A program made the translations under genes and the position numbers. Shown one piece after another: positions 49,332 through 58,894 of a stretch of DNA of 64,000 bases. Under the pieces are notes generated by a model. That model was given only the letters and a program-made list of their open reading frames with translations. It was not told where the DNA came from and ran no database searches. The DNA is from Phialocephala subalpina. Taxonomy: Eukaryota; Ascomycota; Leotiomycetes; Helotiales; Mollisiaceae. Positions within the stretch are counted from its first letter, which is position 1; each line of letters starts with the position of its first letter. The stretch covers positions 788,881-852,880 of the forward strand of contig FJOG01000006.1 of NCBI GenBank assembly GCA_900073065.1, given 5' to 3'.

Positions 49332-51041
49332 ATGCCGAAGCTCACGACAGCCGAGAAAGGCGACAAGAAGGTAGAGAAGAAGCCATACGGAGGGTACAAG
49401 CACAAGAATAAGAGAGCAACGAAGCCCATCATCTGCGAAACCTGCGGAATAGACCTCCAACCTTTCAGCGGCACTAATCGACAAAAGCACAAGTTCGAAT
49501 GTGCTGGCACCGTATTCAACTGCAAGTGTGGATATTCTACTACCAACTTCAGCAGTAAATACTCGCACGAGAGACACGGATGCTATCGAAATGTCACCAA
49601 ACGATCATGCGAAAGGACCAAGAAAGAGGCAGAGTTGTACGCAAAGCTCGTGAAAGATCTACCATATGAAGCGGAGGATATTCCCTTTTGGCTTGGTAAG
49701 ACTGAAAACCCTCTCCTCACGAAAATGACATACGCGGATTGGTTTTCATACCACATCGTCGGACTCCCAACCGAGGAGACTATCAGCTTGATGGAACAAC
49801 AAGTCATGGACAGTCAAGAAGGTATTATTACCCTTGACCAGGAAGGCGATCTCCAAGTGTCGACTTCTACCCAGGCTCCTGCGAACGACAAAATTCGCGC
49901 GTTGAATGAAGCAGCCATGGCCAGGCTGGGTGTAACACAATCCCCCTGGACGGAGAAAACTACCCACTGCCGTGGATTTGGATGGGACCATGGTCGAATT
50001 GCTTGTGCCAACAATGTTGTCTTATCGCTCGATAATTGTATGGCGCCGGTGAAGAGAGAAGGGTGGACCAATCCAATCTACTGGGTAGGACATTGTCGAA
50101 GCTGTGAAACGTTGAAGCAAAGAATCATCAAATGGAGAGGAGAATCTCGTACCAACGAGTTGGGAATTCCTTTGTGTAGAAGGTTCAGCTGCGATGAGAT
50201 TGCTCTGCTACCGTTCAAGGAATGCAAGGAACATCACGGTAAGTTTCTACCTGGACCAGATAACACCAACGCTAACAGTGTTCTAGAGATTCGGAAGACA
50301 CAATTAACGACGGCTATCCACCGCAAGCTCCTCCTGAAACCCGATGATCCTACCAATCCTAGACACGGGAAGCCTGGATCCGAGATCACCAATCCCGAGC
50401 AGGCGGTAAAATTCTTGTCCCACAAGAACCCTGTCGATTGCGGAGTCTACTGGAGAAGAGTCAAGTCAGGTGCGCCGTTCTTCTCGATCGACGTCGAATT
50501 CTACCAATTGAGGGGGAAGTCGCGCTTGTTGCAGGTTGCAGTCAGGGATCAACATGGAAAAACGGTCATGAATGAGTTCATCGATCAAGGAACAACCATC
50601 GAGAAGTTATACCAGGAGGCTGATGATTTTTGGGTCGCGTGTACGAAGATCCAAAAAACTTATATGATGTCTTGGAAGGATCCAAAGATATCTACCACGA
50701 TGGCGTCTGGTATGGATCTGTCGAAGGCTGCTGAGGAGTTCGGTAGGATTATACCAAAGGGTTCGATTTGCGCACAATGGGCTAGGTCGAGCACCGATTA
50801 CCGCATACTCTGGGAACATTTCAATAGTGTTGGTATGGAATGGGTTCTACCACGACAAGAGTATTGGTTGAATCCAATGAGTGTGTGGCGAAGTCTGGTC
50901 CCTGGTTTTGCCAGCTGGCAGTTGGAGCTTGCTTTCAAGATGTTCTGTCCTGATGAGACATTTGTTGGAGCACATGAGGCTGGAGTTGATACAGAAATGT
51001 TATACCATATGGTCAAGAAGGTTTGCAATTACGTCAAGTAG
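49332..51041 (+). CDS. DEDDh-type 3'-5' exonuclease-like protein with N-terminal zinc-finger region
   Basis: From ATG 49332, with a likely 48-nt intron at 50239-50286 (GTAAGT, CTAAC, TTCTAG), it encodes 553 aa; without splicing it stays open at 569 aa. The basic N-terminus leads to two Cys/His clusters, CETCGIDLQPFSGTNRQKH with C after it, and CKCGYSTTNFSSKYSHERHGC. The C-terminal third carries exonuclease motifs: SIDVEFYQL (DxE, motif I), QWARSSTDYRILWEHF (motif II Asp) and GAHEAGVDTEML (HxxxxD, motif III). This supports hydrolysis of nucleic acid 3' ends; the substrate is unknown. It lies only 135 bp upstream of the histidine kinase and divergent from an unknown gene. Confidence 0.7.
   Translation: MPKLTTAEKGDKKVEKKPYGGYKHKNKRATKPIICETCGIDLQPFSGTNRQKHKFECAGTVFNCKCGYSTTNFSSKYSHERHGCYRNVTKRSCERTKKEAELYAKLVKDLPYEAEDIPFWLGKTENPLLTKMTYADWFSYHIVGLPTEETISLMEQQVMDSQEGIITLDQEGDLQVSTSTQAPANDKIRALNEAAMARLGVTQSPWTEKTTHCRGFGWDHGRIACANNVVLSLDNCMAPVKREGWTNPIYWVGHCRSCETLKQRIIKWRGESRTNELGIPLCRRFSCDEIALLPFKECKEHHGKFLPGPDNTNANSVLEIRKTQLTTAIHRKLLLKPDDPTNPRHGKPGSEITNPEQAVKFLSHKNPVDCGVYWRRVKSGAPFFSIDVEFYQLRGKSRLLQVAVRDQHGKTVMNEFIDQGTTIEKLYQEADDFWVACTKIQKTYMMSWKDPKISTTMASGMDLSKAAEEFGRIIPKGSICAQWARSSTDYRILWEHFNSVGMEWVLPRQEYWLNPMSVWRSLVPGFASWQLELAFKMFCPDETFVGAHEAGVDTEMLYHMVKKVCNYVK
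50239..50286 (+). other. Probable 48-nt intron in frame
   Basis: GTAAGT donor, GCTAAC branch point and TTCTAG acceptor within the exonuclease gene. Because 48 is a multiple of three and no stop is inside, both spliced and retained forms keep the frame. Confidence 0.7.
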
Positions 51042-51176
51042 GGTGGGGTATGTCGCTAGGATTTTGGGCCCTTTTTAACTTATTTCTATTAATAGCTATT
51101 GCTATCACTATCGCTGCTGGAGCGCTATTTTGTACCTAACTACGAGCTGGAATTCATTTAACTTGCATCATCAACA

Positions 51177-53269
51177 ATGGACGTTTACAACGAGAATCTG
51201 GTGGCCGAACTAATCAAAGAGAACACGAGATTGCTGGCGAATGAGGCAGCTGCTAAAGAGGCTAGTCGCCTGAAGAGTCAGTTCCTTGCTAACATGTCTC
51301 ACGAGATTCGTACTCCAATTGCCGGTGTTATTGGAATGGCAGAGCTACTCTCGGATATGGATCTTGATGAAGAACAGAAAGATTGTGCGGACAACATCCA
51401 GAGATCGGCCAATGGCCTACTCACTGTCATCAACGACATCCTCGACTTTTCAAAGGTTGAGTCTGGCCGGTTGGATATCGAAGAAGTGCAATTTTCATTG
51501 TCCGTCGTCGTCGGGGACGTTAGCAAGATGCTTGGCTTTGCCGCTGAACGGAAGAATCTCATGTTCCAGTCAGAGATCGAAGTTGGTGTAGAGAAGGACC
51601 TGATCGTAATGGGTGATCCAGGCCGAGTGCGCCAGATCATAACGAATTTACTCACCAACAGTATCAAGTTCACCAGCGAAGGATATGTCAAGTTCTCTGT
51701 TCTCAAAGGGCGCGAGACCGCAGATACGTTCGAAGTCAAGTTTGTAGTCGAAGATACTGGTATTGGAATCGAAGAAGAGGTTCGGAAACGTTTGTTCAAG
51801 CCCTTCAGTCAAGCCGACTCTTCAACAGCAAGACGGTTCGGAGGCACAGGTCTTGGTCTTACGATCAGCAAGAATCTGGTGGATTTGATGCATGGTCGAA
51901 TTCAGCTTGAATCCACGCTAGGATCTGGGACAACGGCAACTTTCTGGATTCCATTCAACAAACCTCAATTCCACGATGGAGCCACACTCATCGATATTGG
52001 AAGTCTTCCAGATCGCCTTCAATCCGAGATGAGTGTATCATGCAATAGTTCAGAGTACGAACAAGCGATGGGAACGCCACCAATTCAAAGCCCGATCAAT
52101 CCTCACAAACATCACCGCCATCACAAGCCAAGGTCGATCAGTATGACCCCACCAATAGCTCCCGAACTCGAGTTGTCACCAGCAGAGAGAGCAGAAATCA
52201 AGATATTGCTAGTTGAGGATAAGCAAGTCGTCTAACCCGGAGTTCAAACCTCTAATCACTAACATGGACTTTTAGTGCCATCAACCAGCAAATCGCCCTC
52301 AAGACAATCAAGAAACTCGGTTTCGTCGTCAATGCGGTCTGGAACGGCAAAGAAGCACTCGACTACCTCCTCGCAGCCGATGGCGAAAATCCACCACACC
52401 CGAAACCAGACATCATCCTCATGGATGTCCAAATGCCCATCATTGACGGCTATAAAGCAACTCATCTCATCCGGCACCACTCGCCCTACAACGTTCTCTC
52501 CAGGAACATTCCTATTGTAGCTATGACTGCGTCAGCTATCCAAGGCGATCGCGAAAAGTGCAAAAAAGCGGGAATGGATGACTATCTCGCTAAACCTGTG
52601 AAGGGGAAGACATTGGAGAAGATGCTCGTAAGATGGGCCATCAGTCGTCGTGCACCTCGAACTCCAGGAGAGAACGAATTCGATGGATCAGATTGCTCCG
52701 AACCAGGAGAACACAATTGCGGCACAGCAGCCATCCCAATCTTCGGCCAAGGCAAATCAAAAGAGAAAGAGAAAGCACCCGAACAACCTAAAACTCCTGT
52801 CCTCCAAGCACCCAGACCGACAATGAGCGAGCGCCAAAACTCTCATACCCTGACCCTGCCCGGGACGGAGAGTGAAGGCGATAGAGTCGAAAGAAGAGAG
52901 CACGCAGAAGAGAAAGCTACAGCCCTCCGAGATGAGAAATTAGTCGAGGCCGCGGCGGGACATTCGGGTAAGAGGCTGGCGCCGCCGGCAAATGAAAAGA
53001 GGGATAGAGGACAGAAACTAACAGTTGAGAATGTGGGGAAGTTGGATAGGGAGGTGGGATATTCCGGAAAGACTAAAAGCAAAAAGGAGGGACGGACTCC
53101 GAGGAGTGAGTTGGTGAGGAATTTGAGTGTGGAGGTAAATGTGCTTAGTGGTGGTAGTGGAGACAGGAAAGAGGGGAGCGAGAAGAGTGAGAAGAGTGGT
53201 GAGCGTCCTAAACTTGAGAGAAGGTTTATGGACAGTGAGAGGACTGTCACGGGGAACGAGGGGAAGTAG
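51177..53269 (+). CDS. Hybrid histidine kinase lacking a visible sensor domain
   Basis: Two exons, 51177-52222 and 52276-53269, give 679 aa. Domain order: short coiled N-terminus; HisKA with phospho-acceptor H42 in [20 protein letters not shown]; HATPase with N box [16 protein letters not shown]1 [11 protein letters not shown] and G2 [15 protein letters not shown]; receiver with ILLVEDN, phospho-acceptor Asp in [14 protein letters not shown] and the conserved Lys in LAKPVKG; then a long Lys/Glu/Arg-rich tail. It relays phosphate His to Asp and onward to an HPt protein such as Ypd1. Similar fungal kinases have PAS or other sensors before HisKA; here only 41 residues precede His, and the upstream exonuclease ends 135 bp away. 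The intron is GC-AG (GCAAGT donor). Confidence 0.9.
52223..52275 (+). other. GC-AG intron in the histidine kinase
   Basis: The receiver motif VEDNAINQQIA is restored only by splicing AA|GCAAGT...TTTTAG|T, a 53-nt intron with a GC donor. All other signals are normal. Confidence 0.85.
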
Positions 53270-53751
53270 GGTGTTGGTTGCGTTTATATATGATGTGATG
53301 AGATGAGATTCTGGTTCCGGCGTCAGGTTGGACTGTCAGTCTTTTGGATTTTGGATTGATTAGGATTGGAAAGGTTGCATCAGCGAGCATAGCCTTGCAT
53401 GGCTGGTTGGGTTGGCTGGTTGGGTTGGCTGGTTATGAAAGTATAAAATTATGGCATGTTATTATTAATGATTAGGCGGGAATAGACTGGGAATGGGTCT
53501 TGATTAGGTATGGTTACGAGACCTGTAGATATTGGAAGGAAGAGTTAGAGAATGAAATGTATATTGATTGACACCTCATACTCCCTCTCTCCTTTTCTCA
53601 TTATACTCCTCATTGCAAATTATCCCAACCCGAGAAAACAGCAAATAGCTCGACGCTCAGTTCCCAGTCCGAAGTGATCCGAAAGTCAAAGGAGAAATTT
53701 CAAACCGCGCCATGAAAGAAAGGCCAGAACTTCAGATACAGATGCAGGTTT
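53270..53751. other. Convergent spacer
   Basis: 3' ends of the kinase gene and the minus-strand gene. Holds a 13-bp tandem repeat listed separately. Confidence 0.45.
53401..53434 (+). repeat. 13-bp tandem repeat, 2.6 copies
   Basis: Unit GGCTGGTTGGGTT repeated twice perfectly plus eight bases of a third copy. Confidence 0.85.
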
Positions 53752-54989
53752 TCAGTTCCACTTTCCCTGTTCCCGATCATGATCATGCATCACAATCCCC
53801 TCCTGAGCATTAAAGGTGTACCACATCCCCAAAATCGCCTTCCTCTCCTCACCAGTACACATGCTCCATTCCTCATTCCCCTGCTTTAGCAGTGCCGCTT
53901 TTTCTTTATCCTCTTCACTTCCTCCAGTTAGTCTAGCGACTTCCTCATAGACACCTTTGAATGCGTAGGCGGAAATACCGACGGCTCCAGCGACGGGTTT
54001 GAATACGGCTCCACCAATGCCTTTGCCTAGGCCGCCGAAGAAACCTAAGACACCGCCTTCTTCGGCACCTTTGGCTGGTTGGGTGTAGAGGCCTGAGAGA
54101 CCGTCCCAAAGGCCGTAGCCAAATCCCTGAGTTGAGGTGTTAGTAACGGAGCATTCTATAGTATAGGAACGAAGACGGAAACAAAAAAAAGCTCACCTTC
54201 CCAGCAGCTTCCAACCCACTCACGACACCATCAACCTTCTCAACTGGCCTCACAGTCTCGTCACCATAGAGTTTGGGCGCATTCGCAAAGCCCCTCGAGA
54301 TGTTCATTGTGAAGTCTCCCGGGGCTCTCAGCCCAGTTCCGATAATCCTCGATACGCCTTTGTTGCTGTCCATTGCAAAATCCGTGGCTAGGCCTTTAGC
54401 AACATCTCCACCTGCTTGGACTATTTTCGTGATCTCGACTGGATAATCGGCGATGCCTTGTACAATACCACCGACGGTACCATGCACAGATTTGAAGATA
54501 CCGGAGATGGGGTCGCTTGGTCCTTGATCTGCCTCTTTGGCTTGGTTATGGTAGCTGTATTCGATTGTGAGCATGGAAATGAAGGAAACACGTGACAGGA
54601 AGGGAGGCTTACACATCAAGATCCTTGGTGTTGATAATGCCCTGGTGAAGTAAAATAGCGGCTACAAAAGCAGAAAGCCTGATATTCGTATCCTTGATAG
54701 TCCATACCGCAGCCCGACTAGGCAGGATTGAACATTGTGCTTGCTCTACAGCACGAGACCGGGAGCTCGAGGCTTCATATTCCGGCAGCTCTTCTGAGCG
54801 TCGGTTATGGCCGAACGAGTTATCTATATCATCTTGATCGAATAGCAGCTCTCGGTCTTGCTCAATTGTCATAGGCGTGTTGGTTCCGGATGAATGTGGA
54901 GTGAGGCTGTGGTGGTTGAGCGTAGTGGGGCTGGATCGCGATGACTCGGCGTCGAGATCTGAGGGTTGGGGAGTCTTGGTCATTGTCAT
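53752..54989 (-). CDS. Protein like the C-terminal region of fungal sterol glucosyltransferases, without the catalytic domain
   Basis: Three exons, 54989-54613, 54554-54197 and 54126-53752, give 369 aa. The first 75 residues are Ser/Thr-rich. The core resembles the glycine-rich region behind the GT1 domain of many fungal UDP-glucose:sterol glucosyltransferase-like proteins: ISGIFKSVHGTVGGIVQGIA, LATDFAMDSNKGVSRIIGTG, RGFANAPKLYGDETVRPV, LGFFGGLGKGIGGAVFKPVA and GISAYAFKGVYEEVARLTGG. No UDP-sugar-binding motif is present. It may be a stand-alone membrane- or lipid-associated accessory domain. Function unknown. The assignment rests on remembered family features and is moderate. Confidence 0.6.
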
Positions 54990-55478
54990 TTTGAGATGAG
55001 ATTATGACTCTTGAGTGATTGTTTGAGGGTGGGTCGGAGGTTGAGATGTAGATGTCTGTTGCCTAGAAGAGAGTCGTAGCCTTCTCAGATGGCTGAGATG
55101 TCAGCCCTCCTCGCTTTCTGCCGTTTGCATGGAGACAGCCAATGATGAGGCTTAACGACTGGAAATTTCCAAATGCCTGTTTTAAATTTGAATGAGAACG
55201 TAGGAATTACGTGAATTATATTGTTGGTTTTGCTATGACATGTTAAAAGCGGAGATCGCTTTTGTAGTCTACCACAAATTGTGGGACATTCAGATCTCGA
55301 AGACAGGCAAAAGAAAGTCCGTTCTGTGGTTTGTGACTAGATGCTAGAATTGAGATTCGGCTCGTTTGACTCACATTCAACACCGTAAATTTTGTAAACT
55401 TCGAGAGAGCCTTGGGCTAGACAGACAGTACAAATAGCCCCTCGTACTTCCAAAGTTGAGAAAGTTACAACAACAAAA
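54990..55478. promoter_or_regulatory. Divergent promoter region
   Basis: 489 bp between head-to-head starts of the sterol-glucosyltransferase-like gene and the rhodanese gene. No defined sites. Confidence 0.35.
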
Positions 55479-56054
55479 ATGGCGGAAATAACACAACCAA
55501 AGCAAGAGAATTGGTGGGACGCATTCCCTGCTCCTCGAGCAAAATGCGGGGAAGTTACATCTGATGAGCTTTATCAAATGTTCGATGATATGGACATTAA
55601 GCCTGAGCTGAGACCGTTCTTGCTGGTAGATGTTCGTAGGGCGGATTGGGAGGCAAGGCATTCGAGACGTACAGGTATCACAGGTTTGCTAACTCATTTA
55701 GGGGGGAACTATCAAGACCTCGATCAACCTACCCGCTCAAAGCTTCTATCAGACTCGCAAGACTCTTCTGGATCTTTGTGAGAGAGCAGGCATCCAGAAA
55801 GTCATTTTCTATTGTGGTAAGTATCCTCAAACCATTCCAAAGTCAGTACATTGAATACCACAGGTGCATCTAATGGCAGAGGACCTCGCTGTGCCAACTG
55901 GATGCAAGACTACATTGATGATGTAGCTAAGTTTGGTCACAAAACCAAGCTCCAAGTCCTCGTTCTCAAAGGTGGTATTAAGAGCTGGGTCAAAGATTTC
56001 GAGGGAAGCATGATGGATGGCTTCGAGGAGAAGTACTGGGAGCAATTCAAGTAG
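55479..56054 (+). CDS. Rhodanese-fold CDC25/ACR2-like protein (arsenate reductase or phosphatase type)
   Basis: Three exons, 55479-55652, 55702-55816 and 55864-56054, give 159 aa. A single rhodanese domain: FLLVDVRRADWEGGTIKTSI, INLPAQSFYQTRKTLLDLCE, and the active loop FYCGASNGRGPRC, a CX5R signature as in Cdc25 phosphatases, Acr2 arsenate reductases and Ibp1. The CX5R loop argues for phosphatase or arsenate reductase rather than sulfurtransferase activity; which one is not decidable. The first intron (55653-55701, 49 nt) needs a GC donor (GAG|GCAAGG), which restores WEGGTI. Confidence 0.88.
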
Positions 56055-56245
56055 TCCTCATGCCAATACCAAGAAGCAGAGTTGGTAGAAAATCCGTATT
56101 CCATTGACTTTCCATGCGTGAGATGGTATTATCGAAGCCAGCAACGCCATGTGAATCATGTAACAACTTTTGACCTCCCAGCTGCGCCTGGTTCTCTCTT
56201 TCTCGAGGGTCGTGAAAGACGTCCCTGCGTTGAGCCGCCAAAGAT

Positions 56246-56766
56246 TTATCCTCGGTCTTCTCGTCCACCGCCTATTCTCTCCAAAGCCTCAAGCATAACA
56301 ACGGAATTGCCTCGAATGACCTGTGCAAACATTAGCTCTTGCTTCTCTCTAATTCATAATTCAAAAAGCGCGCAGACTAAGATAACGTACCACCATCCCT
56401 AATCGGACCTTCTCTCCGCCATCTTTCTCCTCAACCGCATCATCGAGCACAATGTTCAAGAAGACCTGCGCACTTCATTAGCCTCCTTCAATTCTCATCT
56501 CCGAGGGTGGAACCAACATCGTATCCTCGCAGAACACCAATGACTTTCCTGCTTCCGTTCAACTGGACGAAGAGCCTTTTATCGAGGTACTGCAATACAA
56601 ATTAGCCAGCTGCTCCCTTCAGTCCCGCGTTTTCGTAGAAGTTCGTGCTTTAAGCAAGTTGATGTCGTATGGAAGGTCTGAACAGGCCGTTGAAACGCGC
56701 AAACATTGACGCTGAGTTGGAAGAGGAATAACGTACCTTCTTGAGCTCTGGCTGAGCTTGAGGCAT
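56246..56766 (-). CDS. SMX2: Small nuclear ribonucleoprotein SmG
   Basis: Four small exons, 56766-56737, 56589-56518, 56465-56391 and 56320-56246, give 83 aa. SmG is one of seven Sm proteins forming the ring around U1, U2, U4 and U5 snRNAs. Sm1 motif YLDKRLFVQLNGSRKVIGVL followed by RGYDVFLNIVLDDAV; Sm2 motif MVVIRGNSVVMLEAL; ends RIGGGREDRG. The start MPQAQPELKK is the usual one. Three introns in an 83-codon gene make up more than half of the locus. The second intron has a weak donor, GTTGGT. Confidence 0.96.
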
Positions 56767-56979
56767 CTTGATATCGTTTTGTGGGGTATGCTCTGCGTTG
56801 GGGAGGGGAAAACGTTCTGATGAAGATAAATTCGACCTTCAATGTGCTAGGCTGTAATCACGTGGCGATAGTGACAAGGCTATCAATTGTTTTTCTCGTC
56901 CTCACCAACTTCTCTCAGTTTTACCAGAAGCGCGTCAATCATCTACTGAGACTCGAACGGACATTCAAAGCTGGTCATC
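56767..56979. promoter_or_regulatory. 213-bp divergent promoter SmG / NTR2
   Basis: The ATGs of two spliceosome genes are 213 bp apart and point away from each other, so one short region must serve both. Confidence 0.55.
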
Positions 56980-58422
56980 ATGATTAAATCCGCATTCGGG
57001 TCGAAAAGGAAGGCGAGGAAGATCCAGGTCAATGACGATGAAGAGGTAGACAAGAAGGACAACCAGGGCGCGGAGAACACAGCTCGTAAGTCCTTCCAAA
57101 TCACAGCTACGAGCCTGGCTGATTGTGCGAACTTCAGCTGACCAGATAATATAGCTTCTAGTGTATCCTCAAATCCCAATCGCAAAGCCTTTAAGAAATC
57201 CTCTTTACGACAAAGTATAGCTTTCGACGATGGAGACGAGAACGAACATGACACGAATAAACCCACGATCGGTAGATCCAGTTCCTTGATGAAAAATAAG
57301 AAACCTGCTACTTCGAGATTGTCTTTTGGGCCTGGAGAGATCATTTCTGGAGATGCTGCGGAAGCGCTGGAGGATGATGAAACATTTACTCCCAAGAAGG
57401 CGACTCTGGGGAGAAGAGTGGTGGAGGGGAATGCGGTGCGGAGGAGTCTTCCTTATCAAGGGTTGCCGGTTAGGTCAATTGAGGATGATGATGAGAGGCC
57501 GACGTATAGCAAGGATTATCTGAATGAGCTTAAGAGCTCTACGCCTACGACACCAAAGGATCTACAAGCTTTACATGCTACAGCTGAGGATGAGGAGATG
57601 CTGGATGCGTCAGAGATAGAAGGCGCTACGGTCGTAGAAGCAGAACCAGGTGCTGCTTATATACCCACGGAAGCCGAGATCAAGGAGAAGAAAGAACGAA
57701 GAGCGCGGTTAGCTCACGAGAAAGATTTTATATCTCTGAATGATGATGGGGATGATAGGCGGCAAATCTCACTCTTACCACGGAAGAAGGAGAAGGAGAC
57801 CAGGTTAGTGAGGGAAGATGAGGATCTTGGCGAAGGGTTCGATGAGTTTGTAGATGATGGAAGGATTTCCTTGGGCAAGAAAGCAGAAAAGGCAGCGAGG
57901 AAACGCCAGAGAAAGGAGATTGCGGACATGATCCACCAAGCAGAAGGCAGTTCGGAAGATGAGTCAGATGATTCTGAAGCAGAACGGAGAGCTGCATATG
58001 AAGCAGCGCAAACTCGAGCTGGAATGGACGGGCTTCATAAACCCGAGGAGCTGGATCGAAGTACTGTTCAGATGCCTTCGAAGATCACGTCTTTGCCGAA
58101 TTTGTCAGAGTGTCTTGAGAGACTGCAAAGCACGTTGAACTCGATGGAACTGGAATTAGCGAAGAGGCAAAAGAAGATAGAGGAGTCGAAGCAAGAGAAG
58201 CTTGATATTGGGAAGAGGGAAGCCGAGGTTCAAGAGCTGTTAAAGCAAGCCGGCTCGAAATACGCTGCTTTGAAAGCAGATACGAAAGGGGCTATTTCTG
58301 ATCCGCAAGCTGTGTTTGATGCTCAGAGCAGTGGATTTGCCGCCCCATTGATATTTGATCGTGGATTAGAGAGCTTTGGGAACACCCCTATAGCGAGGCC
58401 TAATATGGAGGATGTCGGTTAG
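56980..58422 (+). CDS. NTR2: Nineteen-complex-related protein Ntr2-like (spliceosome disassembly)
   Basis: Two exons, 56980-57085 and 57155-58422, give 457 aa. Ntr2 with Ntr1 and Prp43 releases the intron lariat from spent spliceosomes. Features: RKAFKKSSLRQSIAFDDGD and GRSSSLMKNKKPATSRLSFG near the start; SIEDDDERPTYSKDYLNELK and STPTTPKDL; GAAYIPTEAEIKEKKERRAR; EDLGEGFDEFVDDGRISLGK; and a C-terminal coiled coil ELAKRQKKIEESKQEKLDIG. The order of these blocks fits fungal NTR2-domain proteins. Charged and mostly disordered; nuclear. Confidence 0.82.
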
Positions 58423-58894
58423 CTAGATGAAACATAATACCATCAAGCTTCCAGGCCATTGTCTGTCTCGAGAAGAAATCCTGGTGCCATCAACAAATTT
58501 TTCAAATATCTCTCGAATAGCTTAAGTTCTGACATTACTACATTGTCCTCAATCAAGCTAACTCTTTAAGAGCGAAGATGTACTCACTAGAACATGTGCT
58601 CACCAGCCTCCTCAGATAAGGTGATATGCCCAAGAATTGCAATATTGTGCCCACGTAAGGGTTTACTTACGCGAAGATGGCCTTGAAAGGACTTTGCTTC
58701 ACTTTCTCACAGAAGTCACAAACTCAGCAGGAAATTCGTCTTTATGAAATAACCTTATCCTTAACGCTAGAGCACCTTACAAATACTATACAGCATGTTC
58801 CATCCTCCTCCTTCTTTTAGGGCTAACGATATTCGAAGCAGGTAAAGCTGGATCTCAAGTCAGCTTCCATTTCAAAAACATGGGGTATGGACGA
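58423..58894. other. Convergent spacer
   Basis: 3' ends of NTR2 and the secreted-protein gene. No gene seen. Confidence 0.4.
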
